DNA of 37,663 nucleotides from Actinomycetes bacterium (GCA_023450775.1 JAEXGP010000112.1:1-37663), one strand, 5' to 3'; shown: positions 8,447 through 17,169, counted from the first letter of the stretch. Program-made: numbers and translations. The notes: generated by a model not told the origin, from the sequence alone.

Positions 8447-9652
8447 ATGAAGGCTCGACTGCTGTTCGTGGTGTCCGCCCTGCTCCTCGCAGGGGCCTGC
8501 GTGCCCGACCCGCCACCGCCGGGCGAACCGTTCGAGGCTGTCGATCAGCAGAACGTCCCCCCGGCTCTCGGCTCCGGCGGGGTGACGGTGGACTGCCAGG
8601 CCGGCGTCTTCGGCGCGCCCGACGTGACCCGCCGCGCTGCGCAGACGTTCCGCCCGCAGCGCAGCGGCGACCTCACCAAGGTGTCGTTGATCGTGCTGTC
8701 GCAACTCGGGCCGGACGCGCTGCGCGTGTCCATTCAAGGTGTGACCAACGGTGCGCCGAACGGGACGGTGCTCGCCCAGACCGCCTACGACGGTGCCGGC
8801 TCGCCCGACCCCGCCACGTTCATCGACATCACCTTCCCGACGCCGGCCGCCGTCACCGCCGGGACCGAGTACGCGCTCGTGCTGGCCGTGCCGTCGTGCA
8901 CGTCGTTGGTGCCCGACGACCGCTGGGTCGTCGTCGCCCCTGAGGTGTTCGTGTCGCCCTACTTCGGCGGTTCTCTCGCACGTTTCGACCCGCCGGGCAT
9001 CGGCGCGTTCTGGCAGTCGGAGGACCTGGCCGAGGGGGGCTTCGGCGCCGACCTCGCCTTCAAGACGTGGGTGACGTCCAGCGATCCCCTGCCGACCGCG
9101 CCTCCGGCCGGCACTCCGGACGCCACGCGGCCCCCGGTCTTCGACGAGCAGACCGGGCTCACCGCCAGTCCGATCGACTGCCCGCCCTCGTCGGACGACC
9201 AGTGGGTGCTCTCGAGCCAGACCTTCACCGCCGGACGGACCGGCCTCCTCGACGAGGTGGGCCTGTGGCTCGGTGCGTACCAGCCGTCGTCACCGCGTGA
9301 GCCCGTCGCCGTCACGATCCAGACGGTGGACGGCAGCGGCAATCCGACCGGCACCGTGCTGGGCGGCGGCATCGGCGACACCACGACGGCGCCTCCGATC
9401 TCGACCCCGCCGACCACCTCTGCGCCCATCGAGATCCCGCTCGCACGGCCGGCACCGGTCGTCGCCGGCACGACCTACGCCATCGTGATCGCCAAGGGCG
9501 GCTCCACCTGCAGCGCCTCGCTGGTCTGGTGGACCACGTCGCTCGCCTCCCCGGACGTGTACGCCGGTGGCCGCTACGCCCGCCGCTCCTGGGGCTCGGC
9601 CTGGGCGCCGCTCACCAGCGACGCCTTCTTCACGACGTCGATCTCGTCCTGA
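8447..9652 (+). CDS. secreted lipoprotein with two tandem beta-sandwich domains
   Basis: Protein of 401 residues starting at ATG 8447 with GAGGGAGG 8 bases upstream. A lipoprotein signal peptide ends in LLLAGAC near residue 16. The rest is two related copies of one domain, roughly residues 45-185 and 230-400. Each begins with a Cys-containing strand, then QTF-x-xx-R-x-G-L-x-V, a G-N/A-P-x-GTVLA-type turn, and ends in AGTxYAxVxA followed by a Cys. This looks like the choice-of-anchor/jelly-roll domains found on many bacterial surface proteins. Function unknown; surface binding is a guess. Divergent from the SDR gene, with a 152-base shared upstream region. Confidence 0.75.
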   Translation: MKARLLFVVSALLLAGACVPDPPPPGEPFEAVDQQNVPPALGSGGVTVDCQAGVFGAPDVTRRAAQTFRPQRSGDLTKVSLIVLSQLGPDALRVSIQGVTNGAPNGTVLAQTAYDGAGSPDPATFIDITFPTPAAVTAGTEYALVLAVPSCTSLVPDDRWVVVAPEVFVSPYFGGSLARFDPPGIGAFWQSEDLAEGGFGADLAFKTWVTSSDPLPTAPPAGTPDATRPPVFDEQTGLTASPIDCPPSSDDQWVLSSQTFTAGRTGLLDEVGLWLGAYQPSSPREPVAVTIQTVDGSGNPTGTVLGGGIGDTTTAPPISTPPTTSAPIEIPLARPAPVVAGTTYAIVIAKGGSTCSASLVWWTTSLASPDVYAGGRYARRSWGSAWAPLTSDAFFTTSISS

Positions 9653-9707
9653 CCGATCCGCTGGGCCGGGCAGGCGGCCCGGCTCGGCTGACGGGCACAC
9701 TGATTCC

Positions 9708-10247
9708 GTGGCCGAGGTGCGCGATGACGACGTGATCGCGACGTGGCCGGCGCAACGATGGAAGGCGCTGGACACGGTGGCAGGAGTCGCGATCCTCGCC
9801 GTCCTCGTCCTCCTGCTGTTGTTCACGGCGGCGCTGCTCATGCGGGCCGTTCTGAACGCTGACTGGCCAGCCGCGCTGGTCACCGCCGTGTTCGTCGGCG
9901 CCCTGGGCTGGTCCGTCGTCATCGGTGTCCGATCTCAGGCCGCGAAGGCGGAGCTGCGGATGTCGGGCATCGTCGTGCGGACGTTCTTCCGCCAACGCCG
10001 GATCAGCTGGCCCGAGATCGTCCGCACCGAGGTGGAGCCGAACATCGACTTCCCGACGCTGCAACGCCGAGGCCCGATGATCATCCTCCACCTCGTCGGC
10101 GGGTCGTCCGTCAGGTTGTGGGCCACCGAGTCATGGAAGTTCGGAGCAGATCGTCGGATGGACGAGCTCAACCGACAGGCAGAGATGATCCGCACCGCGC
10201 ACCGGGCCTTCGACGAGCGCACGCGCGCAGCACGAGAAGCGCGCTGA
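9708..10247 (+). CDS. membrane protein with C-terminal PH-like domain
   Basis: Protein of 179 residues. Two hydrophobic helices (about 19-48 and 53-76) are followed by a soluble part (AELRMSGIVVRTFFRQRRISWPEIV ... SVRLWATESW) with the strand pattern of short bacterial PH domains (a W at the turn before EI, then a second W-rich strand). A charged helix closes the protein. Function unknown. GTG 9708 is preferred: CACACT ends 6 bases before it and could be a -10 box for a leaderless mRNA, and there is no Shine-Dalgarno sequence. Confidence 0.65.
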   Translation: MAEVRDDDVIATWPAQRWKALDTVAGVAILAVLVLLLLFTAALLMRAVLNADWPAALVTAVFVGALGWSVVIGVRSQAAKAELRMSGIVVRTFFRQRRISWPEIVRTEVEPNIDFPTLQRRGPMIILHLVGGSSVRLWATESWKFGADRRMDELNRQAEMIRTAHRAFDERTRAAREAR

Positions 10248-10270
10248 AGAGGTCACGCCTGGCGACCCGC

Positions 10271-10852
10271 TCAGCGGCGCACCGGGAAGCGCAGGTGCAG
10301 CACCCGGCTGCCCTGGATCACCACGTCGGGATCCCCGAGCAGGTGCTGCGTGTCGACCGACCCGAAGAACCGCTTGCCGGACCCGAACACCACGGGGACG
10401 ACGTCCATCCGCACCTCGTCGACGAATCCGGCGGCCAGCACCTGACCACCGACATCACCGGCGGCGACCTCGACGATCCGGTCACCCGCCAGCTCCTGCG
10501 CCGCGGCCACGGCCGCCTCGACGCCGTCGACGAAGGAGAAGGGCGCCTCGGGATCCCAGCCCTCGGGCGCCGGCCGGTGCGTCACCACGACCACGTGGTC
10601 GACGTCGCTCGGAGGTGTGCCGTCCCAGCCGTCGGTCAGGTCGAACACGTGGCGGCCGACGATCGTCACGCCGATGCTGTCCCAGTACGGCCGGACGTAA
10701 TCGAAGGACGGCTTCGACACCTTCAGGACGCCGGAATCGTCAAGTGGGACATCCCCGCTGGTCAACCAGTCGAACAACGGGTCGGGCTGGTCGTCCTCGC
10801 CGGCGATGAACCCGTCGACGGACACCGAGCCGTACATGACCACAGTGCCCAC
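10271..10852 (-). CDS. dihydrofolate reductase family protein (RibD C-terminal-like)
   Basis: Protein of 193 residues. It opens with MYGSVSVDGFIAG, has TIVGRHVFDLTDGW and ends the fold with FVDEVRMDVVPVVFGSGKRFF; these are the strands of the DHFR/RibD-C reductase fold. Such stand-alone proteins bind NADPH; few have known substrates. GTG 10852 is chosen because GAGGAG lies about 7 bases upstream; an ATG at 10837 (MYGS) is also possible. Convergent with the PH-like gene. Confidence 0.85.
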   Translation of the reverse strand: MGTVVMYGSVSVDGFIAGEDDQPDPLFDWLTSGDVPLDDSGVLKVSKPSFDYVRPYWDSIGVTIVGRHVFDLTDGWDGTPPSDVDHVVVVTHRPAPEGWDPEAPFSFVDGVEAAVAAAQELAGDRIVEVAAGDVGGQVLAAGFVDEVRMDVVPVVFGSGKRFFGSVDTQHLLGDPDVVIQGSRVLHLRFPVRR

Positions 10853-11008
10853 TAAGTGCTCCTCTGTGCGTCGGGTGCCAAACAGTACGCGGGACGCGAG
10901 ATCTGACTCGTGGCCGGCCGCCATCCGATGTCCGCCACGATCGGCGATTGCTCAGGCTCGGCTCGCCACGTGTCGACCTCTTCTGCTGTCGGCGGAGAGG
11001 AGCGGACG

Positions 11009-12013
11009 ATGATCCGGACCCTGGGCAAGGCGGCGTGTGTCGCGTTCGCAGCGCTGGCCGTCGTCACCGCCGCCGCGTGCGGTGACGACGGCAGGGCAGG
11101 CACCAATGAAGCGGCTTCGGCCGAGGACGACCCCGGGACCCACGACGTCACGCACTGGACCGTGGCTGGGGACGCGGTCGAGATGCTCGCCGCCGGCGAT
11201 GGGCTCGTCCTCGTCTACGGGTCCGCGACCAGCCTGGTGGATCTCCGTACCGGTGACGTGATCGCAGAAGAGACCATCGACGGTCTGGACGGCCCGCCGG
11301 AGATGGACGACGCCGTGGAACAGTTCCGCGTCGGCGATCGTGACGTGCTCGTGCGGGCCGAGGATCGGCGGATCGTCGCGGGTCGGCAGGACGAGCCGCC
11401 GCTGCTCAAGTCCGCGCCCGGAGAGTCGTTCGGGCCGCTTCCGGCCGTCCACATCGGCCCCTACTCGGTGGAGAACTCGCTCGACGGAGCCGTGATCCGC
11501 CACGAGGACGGCACCGAGTGGCGATTCCCCGTGTACGACCCGCAGTTCGACGAGAGGGTCATCGCCGTCGATGGCTGGGTCGTGCTCGGGATGAGCGAGG
11601 GGACCGTGCTCGCCATCGATCTGGCCACTCGTGATGGCATCGAAGCCGCTGCAGCCGAGTGGGCCGAAGCGAATCCGGCGCCGCCTCCACCGCCGATGGA
11701 CGGAGGACCCGAGGCAGTCGCGCTCGTGACCGCCGCAGCCTCGGAGTACGTCGACGCGATCCACGCACTCGACCTCGAGCGAATGAGCAGCGTCGTCAGC
11801 GCCGAATGCTGGCCCACGGTACGAGAGCGCTTGGAGCGAGGCATCGCCGAGTCGACGCCCGAGGAGCTCGCCGAGATCACCGATGGCACTGTTCCGGTCC
11901 CCGAGGTCGTCTCGATCGAGGGCCACGTGGCGACGGTCGCCATCGATCCGTTCGGCGAGGTCCCGTTCGTGCTGATGGACGGAGCCTGGGTCGTGCACTC
12001 GGACCGCTGCTGA
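11009..12013 (+). CDS. secreted lipoprotein, possible beta-propeller fragment plus NTF2-like C-terminus
   Basis: Protein of 334 residues. The signal peptide ends in VTAAAC near residue 24, then an acidic Ala-rich linker. Residues about 40-210 contain blade-like repeats such as LVLVYGSATSLVDLRTGDVIA and WVVLGMSEGTVLAIDLATRDG, reminiscent of PQQ/WD-type propeller blades. The last 100 residues (VTAAASEYVDAIHALDLERMSSVV ... FVLMDGAWVVHSDRC) have the shape of an NTF2/DUF4878-like domain. No recognised function. The start has GGAGAGGAG upstream. Confidence 0.65.
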   Translation: MIRTLGKAACVAFAALAVVTAAACGDDGRAGTNEAASAEDDPGTHDVTHWTVAGDAVEMLAAGDGLVLVYGSATSLVDLRTGDVIAEETIDGLDGPPEMDDAVEQFRVGDRDVLVRAEDRRIVAGRQDEPPLLKSAPGESFGPLPAVHIGPYSVENSLDGAVIRHEDGTEWRFPVYDPQFDERVIAVDGWVVLGMSEGTVLAIDLATRDGIEAAAAEWAEANPAPPPPPMDGGPEAVALVTAAASEYVDAIHALDLERMSSVVSAECWPTVRERLERGIAESTPEELAEITDGTVPVPEVVSIEGHVATVAIDPFGEVPFVLMDGAWVVHSDRC

Positions 12014-12031
12014 GCCGCGCCATGGGCCACG

Positions 12032-12049
12032 GCTGGTGACGCGACCAGC
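12032..12049. terminator. weak hairpin between convergent lipoprotein genes
   Basis: GCTGGT (12032-12037) pairs with ACCAGC (12044-12049) around a 6-base loop, between the stop codons of two convergent genes. No T-tract follows on either side. Position supports a terminator role; the stem is short. Confidence 0.25.
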
Positions 12050-12075
12050 GGCAGTGCCGATCGATCACGTCACGA

Positions 12076-13248
12076 TCAGTCGCCGCACTCGTCGACGAGC
12101 ACGTCGCTCGACGAGTCGTCGTGGGCGACGGCCGTGACGCCCAGGTAGTAGCCGCCGGCGGTCGCGATCATGCCGGTGACCCAGGTCCGGCCATCCTCGG
12201 TGGTGCCGTCGCTGGCCGTGATCGGGTCGTCCAGGTCCGCGGCGCCGTCGAAGTACGCGATCGCGTCGGCTGGGTTCCCGGGCATCCGGAGGACGGCGAC
12301 CAGGCCGCTGTTGCACTCGATGACCAGCGCCGGTGCGACGAGGCTTCGGGCACCGGGCGGGACGGCGAAGACCGAGCTCCCCTGGTAGCTGAGGAAGGGG
12401 TCGATGCCGTCGTCGAGCGGATCCCCGGCGGCGGGCCGTCGCGGGTCCGGTCCGAGGTCCGCGAGCTGGGGAGCGACCACATCGCCTTCGGGCACGGCCG
12501 GCCACGTCTCCGGGCCGCCATCGACACCGTCCGGTCCGGCAGCGGCGAAGCCCCGCTCGTAGCGGAGCTCGGTCGTGCCGAAGCTCGGCTGATCGCCCTG
12601 GGGCTGACCGACGCGGACCATCAGGTGCGACAAGGGACGGAGCGAGCAGTCGTTGCTCCCGTCCGCGCCCGACACGCAGGTCCGGCTGGCGCCCACCTTC
12701 AGGAACATCGACACGTCGCCGACGTGCGCCGAGCAGTTGAGGAGGTTCTCGCCGGCCAGCACCGGCTCCGTCAGGAACCTGGACCTCGCGGCGGCGTCCG
12801 CCGGTGTCTCCGGCGCCATCATCGTCGTGGTCGCCTCCTCGGCGGTGATGTCGGGGGCGGTGACGATGTCGACGGTGCAGCTGTTCACGGCTGATGCCTC
12901 GGGGACACCGAGTGCCGCGGCGTAGCGGTCCCACACCTCGACCGGGTCGCCGTCGACGACGAGCAGCGCCTGCCAACCGGGAGCCGTGCCGGTCTCGCGC
13001 CCTTCCCACGCCTCCGTCGCGATGCCCATGTCGGGGGGCGCCCACGGGAACACCCGACCGACCAGCCGGCTCCCGTCGACGACCTCGACGCCGGGAACGA
13101 GCGGCGTCCCGGGACCGGCCGAGGCGTCGGCATCGGGTGACGAGCTGACCGACGTGCTCCCGCCGGTCTCGTCGGGATCGCCGCAACCCGCCAGTGCCAG
13201 CGCACACACGACCAGGGCCGTGACGGCCGCACACGTCCAGCGCCTCAT
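12076..13248 (-). CDS. secreted lipoprotein of unknown function
   Basis: Protein of 390 residues beginning at ATG 13248, with a textbook lipobox (LALAGC, Cys near 23) and a Ser/Asp/Gly-rich linker. The mature part is acidic and has several Cys residues (VNSCTVD, LLNCSAH, SRTCVSG, SNDCSLR, IECNSG, VDECGD), consistent with disulfides outside the membrane. I do not recognise a family. It lies 62 bases downstream of the MTHFR-like gene on the same strand and may share its transcript. Confidence 0.65.
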   Translation of the reverse strand: MRRWTCAAVTALVVCALALAGCGDPDETGGSTSVSSSPDADASAGPGTPLVPGVEVVDGSRLVGRVFPWAPPDMGIATEAWEGRETGTAPGWQALLVVDGDPVEVWDRYAAALGVPEASAVNSCTVDIVTAPDITAEEATTTMMAPETPADAAARSRFLTEPVLAGENLLNCSAHVGDVSMFLKVGASRTCVSGADGSNDCSLRPLSHLMVRVGQPQGDQPSFGTTELRYERGFAAAGPDGVDGGPETWPAVPEGDVVAPQLADLGPDPRRPAAGDPLDDGIDPFLSYQGSSVFAVPPGARSLVAPALVIECNSGLVAVLRMPGNPADAIAYFDGAADLDDPITASDGTTEDGRTWVTGMIATAGGYYLGVTAVAHDDSSSDVLVDECGD

Positions 13249-13310
13249 CCGCTGCCCACCCCCATCGGAACGACGGTACCGCCCGACGGCCGACGCGACT
13301 CGCCGATCGG

Positions 13311-14075
13311 TCAGCGGCGGTCGAGCAGGGCCGCGGCGATCTCGTGGTAGCGGGCCACCGGCACCAGGTGCACGCCGTCGAACTGGTTCGTCTCGGCGAT
13401 GGCGTCGATCAGGTCGGCTGCGAAGGCGACCCCGGCGTCGGGGTCGCGGTCGACCAGCTCCACCAGCTCGGGCGGCACCGCGAGCTGCGGCACGTCGGCG
13501 GACAGCTTGCGGGCCATGCGGGCCGAAGGGATCACCATGACGCCCGCATAGACGGCCCCGTCGAACTCGATGCGCCGCCGCCAGGTGGCGAGGGCGTCGG
13601 CGGAGTACGAGACCTGCACGTACCAGGCGTCGGCCTCGTACTTCCACGGTTGGACGTCGCCGAGTCCGCAGGAGACGCCGATGCGCAGCGGCCACCCCTG
13701 CTCATCGGAGAACTCACGAGCGAGATCGATCATCTTGCGGACGGTGAGATCGTCGGAGCGGCCGCCGGTCTCGGGCCGGTCGCCATAGACGAACAGCATC
13801 TCGCTCACCCCGTAGGCCGCGGCGGTGAGGAGGTCCCGCCGGAAGCCGAGGACGTTGCGGTCACGGGCGTTGACGCAGGCGATGGCACTGCCGCCCATCA
13901 GGTCCACCTCGTGCGCCACGGCGATGGACGAGACCGTGGCCCTCCCGATGTGGTTGTCGGGGATGAGGAACCGAGTGGCGACGGGTGCGAGCACGCCGAC
14001 CTGGTGCCGGACCTTCATGAGGTCGGGACGCGTCGCGGGCTCGACCTCGCAGATCAGCTCGAACGCGCCGTTCAC
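13311..14075 (-). CDS. methylenetetrahydrofolate reductase-fold protein (short form)
   Basis: Protein of 254 residues, shorter than the roughly 290-300 of MetF. It keeps the family landmarks: LICEVEPAT at the N-terminus matches the catalytic Glu strand (FEFFPP in E. coli), ACVNARDRNVLGFRRDLLTAAAYGV matches the conserved T-C-x-x-R-N block, and MLFVYGDRP supplies the flavin-side Asp. It may reduce methylene-THF to methyl-THF, or be one of the non-canonical actinobacterial MTHFRs such as Rv2172c. Start GTG 14075; a GGGGAGG purine run overlaps the start, so the spacing is tight. Confidence 0.8.
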   Translation of the reverse strand: MNGAFELICEVEPATRPDLMKVRHQVGVLAPVATRFLIPDNHIGRATVSSIAVAHEVDLMGGSAIACVNARDRNVLGFRRDLLTAAAYGVSEMLFVYGDRPETGGRSDDLTVRKMIDLAREFSDEQGWPLRIGVSCGLGDVQPWKYEADAWYVQVSYSADALATWRRRIEFDGAVYAGVMVIPSARMARKLSADVPQLAVPPELVELVDRDPDAGVAFAADLIDAIAETNQFDGVHLVPVARYHEIAAALLDRR

Positions 14076-14109
14076 CTCCCCGACGCTACCGGGGACCCGC
14101 GGAGACGAC

Positions 14110-14121
14110 GTGAGAGATCAC
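14110..14121. promoter_or_regulatory. short palindrome GTGA-N4-TCAC upstream of MTHFR-like gene
   Basis: GTGAGAGATCAC lies 35 bases before the MTHFR-like start and 180 bases before the LAL regulator, in the divergent intergenic region. It could be an operator half-site pair. Only one copy is seen, so the evidence is weak. Confidence 0.25.
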
Positions 14122-14176
14122 CTCGTGGCTCCCGCCTCCCTCACGCCCGGTCGCCGCAGCTCCGAAGGATCGTTCA

Positions 14177-14193
14177 CGAAGGCGAAACCTTCG
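14177..14193. promoter_or_regulatory. inverted repeat CGAAGG-N5-CCTTCG in the divergent MTHFR/LAL region
   Basis: A perfect 6-bp stem with a CGAAA loop lies 44 bases before the small ORF that precedes the LAL regulator. A further CGAAGG occurs at 14163-14168. It may be an operator or the end of an RNA; there is no T-run. Confidence 0.3.
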
Positions 14194-14220
14194 AGCCGGC
14201 CGACCATCCATACTCATGTC

Positions 14221-14304
14221 ATGGCCGCCTCACCCGATCGCTCCGCCCGTTCGGTCGGCGACGTGATGGTCGGTGAGCGCTGGACCGAGCTCCTACGACC
14301 ATGA
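14221..14304 (+). CDS. possible 27-codon leader ORF coupled to the LAL regulator
   Basis: An ATG at 14221 opens a 27-residue frame (MAASPDRSARSVGDVMVGER...) that ends in TGA overlapping the regulator's ATG at 14301 (ATGA). CATACT at 14209-14214 ends 6 bases before this ATG, the spacing of a -10 box for a leaderless mRNA. The regulator itself has no Shine-Dalgarno sequence, so translation by coupling would make sense. It may equally be chance. Confidence 0.3.
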   Translation: MAASPDRSARSVGDVMVGERWTELLRP

Positions 14305-17048
14305 CGTGGCCGGGAGAGGAGGGGGCCGGCCGACAGCTGCTCGGTCGCGATCGGGAGGCGGGCAGGATCGGTTCGCTGTTGGGGAACGCCCGGAACGGAC
14401 GGGGCGGCGCTGTCCTCATCTCCGGAGACCCCGGCATCGGCAAGACGACCCTCCTCGACGCCACGACGACTGCGCTCGTCGGCATGTCGCTCCTCAGGGT
14501 CGACGGTTTCGAGGCCGAGTCGAACATGCCGTTCGCTGCGCTCCAGCGGCTCTCGACGCCGTTGCGCGAATGGATGCCCGCGCTGCCGGAGCGACACCGG
14601 CAGGCGATCGAGGTTGCGGCGGGCACACAGGACGGCCCGCCCCCGGATCGCTACCTGGTGGGCCTCGCCATCCTCGGACTCCTCGCCGCAGCGACTGACG
14701 TCGAGCCGGTGCTGTGCGTCGTCGATGACGCGCATCTGCTGGATCCAGAGTCGCTGGACGTGCTGGCGTTCGTTGCCCGGCGGTTGGAGGCGGAATCGGT
14801 CGCGCTGGTGTTCGCCGCGCGACCGAGCGAGAACATCGAGACCAGAGCCGCCGGCATCGAGCGGGTGGTACTGGAAGGCCTGGCGCTCGATCCGGCGCTC
14901 GACCTCCTGCTGGCGGCCGTCGGTGAACCGCTCGACCGGGCGATCGCGGCCCAGGTGGTGGCGGCTACGGGAGGCAACCCCCTGGCGCTCGTCGATCTGG
15001 CCGGCGAGCTGAGCGTGCGCCAGATGATGGAGTCGAGCCTGGCCGACGCGCCGTTCCCGGTCGGTCAGCACTTGGAGGCGCACTACGTGCGCCAGGTACG
15101 GAGCCTGCCGGACGAGGTCCAACAGTGGCTCCTCGTCGCAGCGGCAGACACATCGGGGAACGTCGACCTCATCAGCGACGCCGCCGATCGACTTGGTCTC
15201 TCGCGAGCGATCGCGGACCAGGCCGAGAGCACGGATCTGGTCGACATCGGCAACTTGGTGACGTTCCGACACCCATTGGTTGCGTCGGCGGCCTACAACG
15301 CGGCGCGAGGCCACCAGCGCCGACAGGTCCATCGAGCGCTCGCGGTCGCAGCAGCGGAGCTCGGGATGGTGGAGCTCGAGGCCTGGCACGCGGCGAAGGC
15401 CACGGTCGGGACGGATCCGGATGTCGCCAAGCAGTTGGAGCGGGTCGCCGACCTCTCGGGCCAGCGCGGCGGTCTGTCGTCACGAGCAAGCGTGCTGGTC
15501 CAAGCGGCGGCCCTCACGCCCGAGGGCCCGGAACGGTACGCCCGGGTCGTCGCCGCCGCCGAGGCCGCGCTCGCGTCCGGCGCTGCACAGGCCGCGAAGT
15601 CGCTGCTCGACGACGTCGACGAGTCGGAGCTCGATCCGATATCACTCGGACGAGCGATCTCGATCCGTGCGCACCACGCGCTCTTCACGGCAGACCCCGC
15701 GCTGAAGCGCGCCGGCGCCGACCTGCTCGCCGCGGCGGCGCTCTTCGAGGGCCGGGCGCCCGACCTCGAGCGGTCAGCGCTGCTCCAGGGTTTCTTCTTC
15801 ACGCTCCCGGCGGAGCGGCGGGCCGAGGGCGCGTCGCTCACCGAGCTCGGAGAACGGCTGCGGTCCGCAGCGGCGGCTCACACCGGCATCGGAGCGGTGA
15901 TCATGGAGGCGTTGAGCGCCCACATCCTGCTCGACTACGCCGAGGCCGTCCCCGTGATGCAGCGAGCGCTCGACGCGATCGACGGGCTTCCGTCCGAGCA
16001 GCTCATGGAGTTCGGCCTGATCAGCGTCGTCCTCACGAGCGCGCTGTGGGACCACGAACGGCGCACCAGCCTGTTGGACCGCGTCGCCGCCGCCGCAGGC
16101 GACGCGGGTTCGATGCAGACGCTGGACACGGCGCTCTGGACGCACTCGAACGCTCAGCTCAAGGGCGGCACGCCACGGGACGCGCGTCTGCACATGGATC
16201 GCGTGCGCGAACTCCGCCGGGCGATCGGCTACGACTCCGAGCACGTGGTCAACGTGGCGCTGCTGGCCTGGTCGGACGTGCCGGTCGAGGAGGTGGAGGC
16301 GATCTCCGAGGGCGCCGGTGCCCTGGGGTTCGGCGGCGTCGAGGCCGCAGGCATCGCAGCACTCGCGGTCCGGGACCTGGCAGAAGGGCGGTACGAGACA
16401 GCGATGGAACGGCTCCGTCCGCTCGTCGGGGCGCCCTTCCTCCAGGTCACCCCGTTCGAGTATCCCGACTACGTCGAGGCCGGCGTCCGGTGCGGGCGCG
16501 CCGACGAAGTGGCGCCGTACGTCGAGCTCCTCGAGCGGATCGCTGACGCGAACGGCTCCTCGTGGACCCGCGGTGTGGCCCAACGATCGCGGGCGCTGAT
16601 CAGCGGCGGGGAAGCCGAGGCGCACTTCCAGGCAGCGCTCGCCAGCCTGTCGTCGCCGCTGATTGAGGTGGAGCTCGGTCGGACCCATCTGGTCTACGGC
16701 GAGTGGCTCCGCCGGGCCCGCCGGCGGGGTGAGGCCGGCGAGCACCTGCGCCAGGCGTTGCGGCTCTTCGAGCACGCGGAGGCCGTCTTCTTCGCGGCGC
16801 GGGCCAGGAGCGAGCTGGACGCAGCGGGCGAGACGATCGACACGGAGATCACGACGATCGGTCCGGCGCTGACGGTCCAGGAGTCCACCGTGGCTCGGCT
16901 GGCCGCAGCGGGACAGACCAACTCCGAGATCGCCGCCACGATGTTCCTCAGCCCGAACACCGTCGACTACCACCTCCGCAAGGTGTTCCAGAAGCTCGGC
17001 ATCTCGTCGCGGCGCCAGCTGGCCGACCGACTCGGCGGAGGCGCCTGA
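14301..17048 (+). CDS. LAL-type LuxR family regulator with AAA/NACHT-like ATPase
   Basis: Protein of 915 residues, the size of large ATP-binding LuxR (MalT-like) regulators. Walker A SGDPGIGKTT is at 41-50, Walker B VLCVVDD at 137-143. The middle (about 340-840) is helical TPR-like repeats, probably the ligand-sensing arm. The C-terminus (about 855-910) is a LuxR helix-turn-helix with LTVQESTVARLAAAGQTNSEIA and SPNTVDYHLRKVFQKLGISS. It should activate transcription when ligand and ATP are bound. Directly downstream stand four hydrolase genes, two of them behind identical inverted repeats, making them likely targets. No Shine-Dalgarno before ATG 14301. Confidence 0.93.
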   Translation: MTWPGEEGAGRQLLGRDREAGRIGSLLGNARNGRGGAVLISGDPGIGKTTLLDATTTALVGMSLLRVDGFEAESNMPFAALQRLSTPLREWMPALPERHRQAIEVAAGTQDGPPPDRYLVGLAILGLLAAATDVEPVLCVVDDAHLLDPESLDVLAFVARRLEAESVALVFAARPSENIETRAAGIERVVLEGLALDPALDLLLAAVGEPLDRAIAAQVVAATGGNPLALVDLAGELSVRQMMESSLADAPFPVGQHLEAHYVRQVRSLPDEVQQWLLVAAADTSGNVDLISDAADRLGLSRAIADQAESTDLVDIGNLVTFRHPLVASAAYNAARGHQRRQVHRALAVAAAELGMVELEAWHAAKATVGTDPDVAKQLERVADLSGQRGGLSSRASVLVQAAALTPEGPERYARVVAAAEAALASGAAQAAKSLLDDVDESELDPISLGRAISIRAHHALFTADPALKRAGADLLAAAALFEGRAPDLERSALLQGFFFTLPAERRAEGASLTELGERLRSAAAAHTGIGAVIMEALSAHILLDYAEAVPVMQRALDAIDGLPSEQLMEFGLISVVLTSALWDHERRTSLLDRVAAAAGDAGSMQTLDTALWTHSNAQLKGGTPRDARLHMDRVRELRRAIGYDSEHVVNVALLAWSDVPVEEVEAISEGAGALGFGGVEAAGIAALAVRDLAEGRYETAMERLRPLVGAPFLQVTPFEYPDYVEAGVRCGRADEVAPYVELLERIADANGSSWTRGVAQRSRALISGGEAEAHFQAALASLSSPLIEVELGRTHLVYGEWLRRARRRGEAGEHLRQALRLFEHAEAVFFAARARSELDAAGETIDTEITTIGPALTVQESTVARLAAAGQTNSEIAATMFLSPNTVDYHLRKVFQKLGISSRRQLADRLGGGA

Positions 17049-17081
17049 CGCGGCCCCGTCTCCGACGATGGCACCCGGCTC

Positions 17082-17104
17082 GGACTACGCGCACCACGTG
17101 GTCC
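17082..17104. promoter_or_regulatory. inverted repeat GGACTAC-N9-GTGGTCC, copy 1 (candidate LAL operator)
   Basis: GGACTAC (17082-17088) and GTGGTCC (17098-17104) form an imperfect inverted repeat (6 of 7 pairs) 64 bases before the first alpha/beta hydrolase. An identical pair of half-sites with the same 9-base spacer, and the same first three spacer bases (GCG), occurs at 18026-18048 before the second hydrolase. Conservation of spacing in two non-coding regions argues for protein binding. The adjacent LAL regulator is the obvious candidate binder; this is inference. Confidence 0.55.
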
Positions 17105-17119
17105 GCCGGGGGCAGGGCG

Positions 17120-17169
17120 ATGTGAGGGTCAAGGGGTCCGATCGACCTCCGACCTAGGAGACCTCACAT
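17120..17169 (+). promoter_or_regulatory. 5' UTR hairpin that would cover the start codon of the hydrolase
   Basis: ATGTGAGG (17120-17127) is exactly complementary to CCTCACAT (17162-17169), which includes the first two bases of the ATG at 17168. The enclosed loop holds the ribosome site (TAGGAG, 17155-17160) and an inner 6-pair stem (17133-17138 with 17144-17149, one G-U). The fold could limit translation. Seen by eye only; no energy calculation. Confidence 0.35.

Noticed and set aside
13704..13716. GAGAACTCAC resembling the palindromic motif on the other strand
   Set aside because: Lies inside the MTHFR-like coding region and matches only 10 of 12 bases; likely chance.
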